Source: Intestinimonas sp. (lineage in GTDB: Bacteria > Bacillota > Clostridia > Oscillospirales > Oscillospiraceae). From it: DNA of 40,135 bases. A program made the translations under genes and the position numbers. The notes under the pieces are model-generated. The model was not told the origin of the DNA and did not search any database. It saw only the letters and a list, made by a program, of their open reading frames with translations. This document shows, piece after piece, positions 39,650 through 40,135 of the stretch. Numbering within the stretch: position 1 is the stretch's first letter; each line of letters opens with the position of its first letter. The DNA lies in the NCBI RefSeq assembly GCF_026169115.1, contig NZ_JAPFEA010000068.1, positions 1-40,135 of the forward strand, read 5' to 3'.

Positions 39650-39676
39650 CACCACTTAATTGGACAAGAAGTGGTG
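39650..39676. repeat. 8-bp stem-loop in AT-rich DNA
   Basis: CACCACTT / AAGTGGTG around an 11-nt loop; between the dam promoter and the next gene. No gene is seen in 39633-39768. Confidence 0.5.
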
Positions 39677-39717
39677 TTTCTATATTTCAATATCAGAAAG
39701 GAGTGATACTTTCCCAC

Positions 39718-39743
39718 AAGCCAGCCATTAGGCTGGTTTTTTT
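39718..39743 (+). terminator. small intrinsic terminator before the last gene
   Basis: CCAGCC-ATTA-GGCTGG followed by seven T. It lies 26 nt before the start codon at 39769, so it either ends an upstream transcript or acts as an attenuator. Confidence 0.75.
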
Positions 39744-39768
39744 ATGCCATCACGAAGGAGGTTAGTAC

Positions 39769-40135
39769 ATGGCAGATGACAAACTAAACACGAACCCACA
39801 GGAAAATACTCCCCCGGATATTGCCGCTCTCCTGGGGTCGGACACTCCGCCGGAGCATGAGCAGGCGGTGATTTCCGGCATGGGCGAGGAGGCTCCTGCT
39901 CCTGCCGGTAAGGTGATTGATCTGTCTGACATCAAGGCCGCTGCTGATCGCAACGACAAGGAGACTGCCGCTCCCGATGTGACCGCCAAACCCTCGGAGG
40001 CAGTCCCAGATCAAAATCGCCGGGGCCGTCCCCCGAAAGAGCAGGCTGGGGTGTCCGCGAGGAAAAAGGAGAAAGCGGCGGAGCCCCGCACAGGCCGCCC
40101 GTCTAAGGTTGACAAGGCGGCCCGTGAGGAGGCCC
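39769..40135 (+). CDS. hypothetical protein with GRP (AT-hook-like) motifs, cut by window edge
   Basis: Open from ATG 39769 to the right edge (122 codons plus one base); AAGGAGG (39755-39761) sits 7 nt upstream. The visible part is Ala/Pro/Glu/Lys-rich and low in hydrophobic residues, so probably unstructured: MADDKLNTNPQENTPPDIAA, VIDLSDIKAAADRNDKE, then RRGRPPKE (84-91) and RTGRPSK (107-113). These two G-R-P cores resemble AT-hooks or other DNA-binding tails. Proteins of this look occur near one end of integrative conjugative elements of Clostridia (from memory), and the AT-rich DNA and truncated dam beside it agree. No function is assigned. Confidence 0.75.
   Translation, partial: MADDKLNTNPQENTPPDIAALLGSDTPPEHEQAVISGMGEEAPAPAGKVIDLSDIKAAADRNDKETAAPDVTAKPSEAVPDQNRRGRPPKEQAGVSARKKEKAAEPRTGRPSKVDKAAREEA

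Noticed and set aside
1..40135. CRISPR arrays, tRNA or rRNA genes, complete insertion sequences
   Set aside because: No regularly spaced repeats of 24-40 bp with unique spacers, no cloverleaf or rRNA-like tract, and no transposase frame were noticed. A covariance-model and IS search would be decisive.

Overview
The window is GC-rich chromosomal DNA of a low-oxygen Gram-positive bacterium. The likely source is a gut Clostridia of the Oscillospiraceae type (Flavonifractor, Lawsonibacter or Intestinimonas-like). The evidence is the gene content (PFL/ACT pair, LctP-LarA-GlcD lactate genes, Crh-like HPr, YheO-PepV, BlaI/M56, a cluster of TlpA/CcdA and membrane Fe-S genes), strong AGGAGG ribosome binding sites, sigma-A promoters and many GC-rich intrinsic terminators. 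No rRNA, tRNA or CRISPR array was seen. The genus is inferred, not proven.

Layout. 1-855: end-truncated homing-endonuclease-repeat protein. 1046-4428: isocitrate dehydrogenase, a small P-loop ATPase and glucose-6-phosphate isomerase. 4606-7250: chemoreceptor and nitroreductase. 7538-10034: leftward operon HPr-like, yfbR, ACT, PFL. 10192-13897: mtaB, a small membrane exporter, thyA and a DUF523-DHFR fusion. 13950-16795: two-component system. 17006-21695: divergent lactate module (permease leftward; racemase and FAD-dependent lactate/glycolate oxidase rightward) with repeated TTGGT-N3-ACCAA operators. 21777-26738: an exonuclease, then a six-gene rightward operon from an rRNA methyltransferase to a choloylglycine-hydrolase-family enzyme. 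26740-27063: an array of hairpins. 27084-29887: yheO-pepV-lipoprotein operon. 29978-32798: flavodoxin-like protein, glycosyltransferase and UDP-galactopyranose mutase. 32936-36565: pyrophosphatase, TlpA/CcdA, Crp-type regulator, membrane Fe-S protein and ferredoxin. 36752-39101: BlaI/M56 pair with two operators. 39253-40135: AT-richer, apparently acquired DNA with a truncated dam gene and the start of a gene running off the edge.

The most unusual signal is at 2933-3102 and 7313-7537. Downstream of both pgi and the PFL gene lies a second copy of that gene's own 3' end (50 and 39 bp, each ending at the stop codon). The two copies are separated from their genes by related hairpin-rich sequences. 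All four differences between copies and genes are synonymous. This looks like a small element that inserts at gene ends and leaves the gene intact. The hairpin array at 26740-27063 is a second, unrelated structured repeat.
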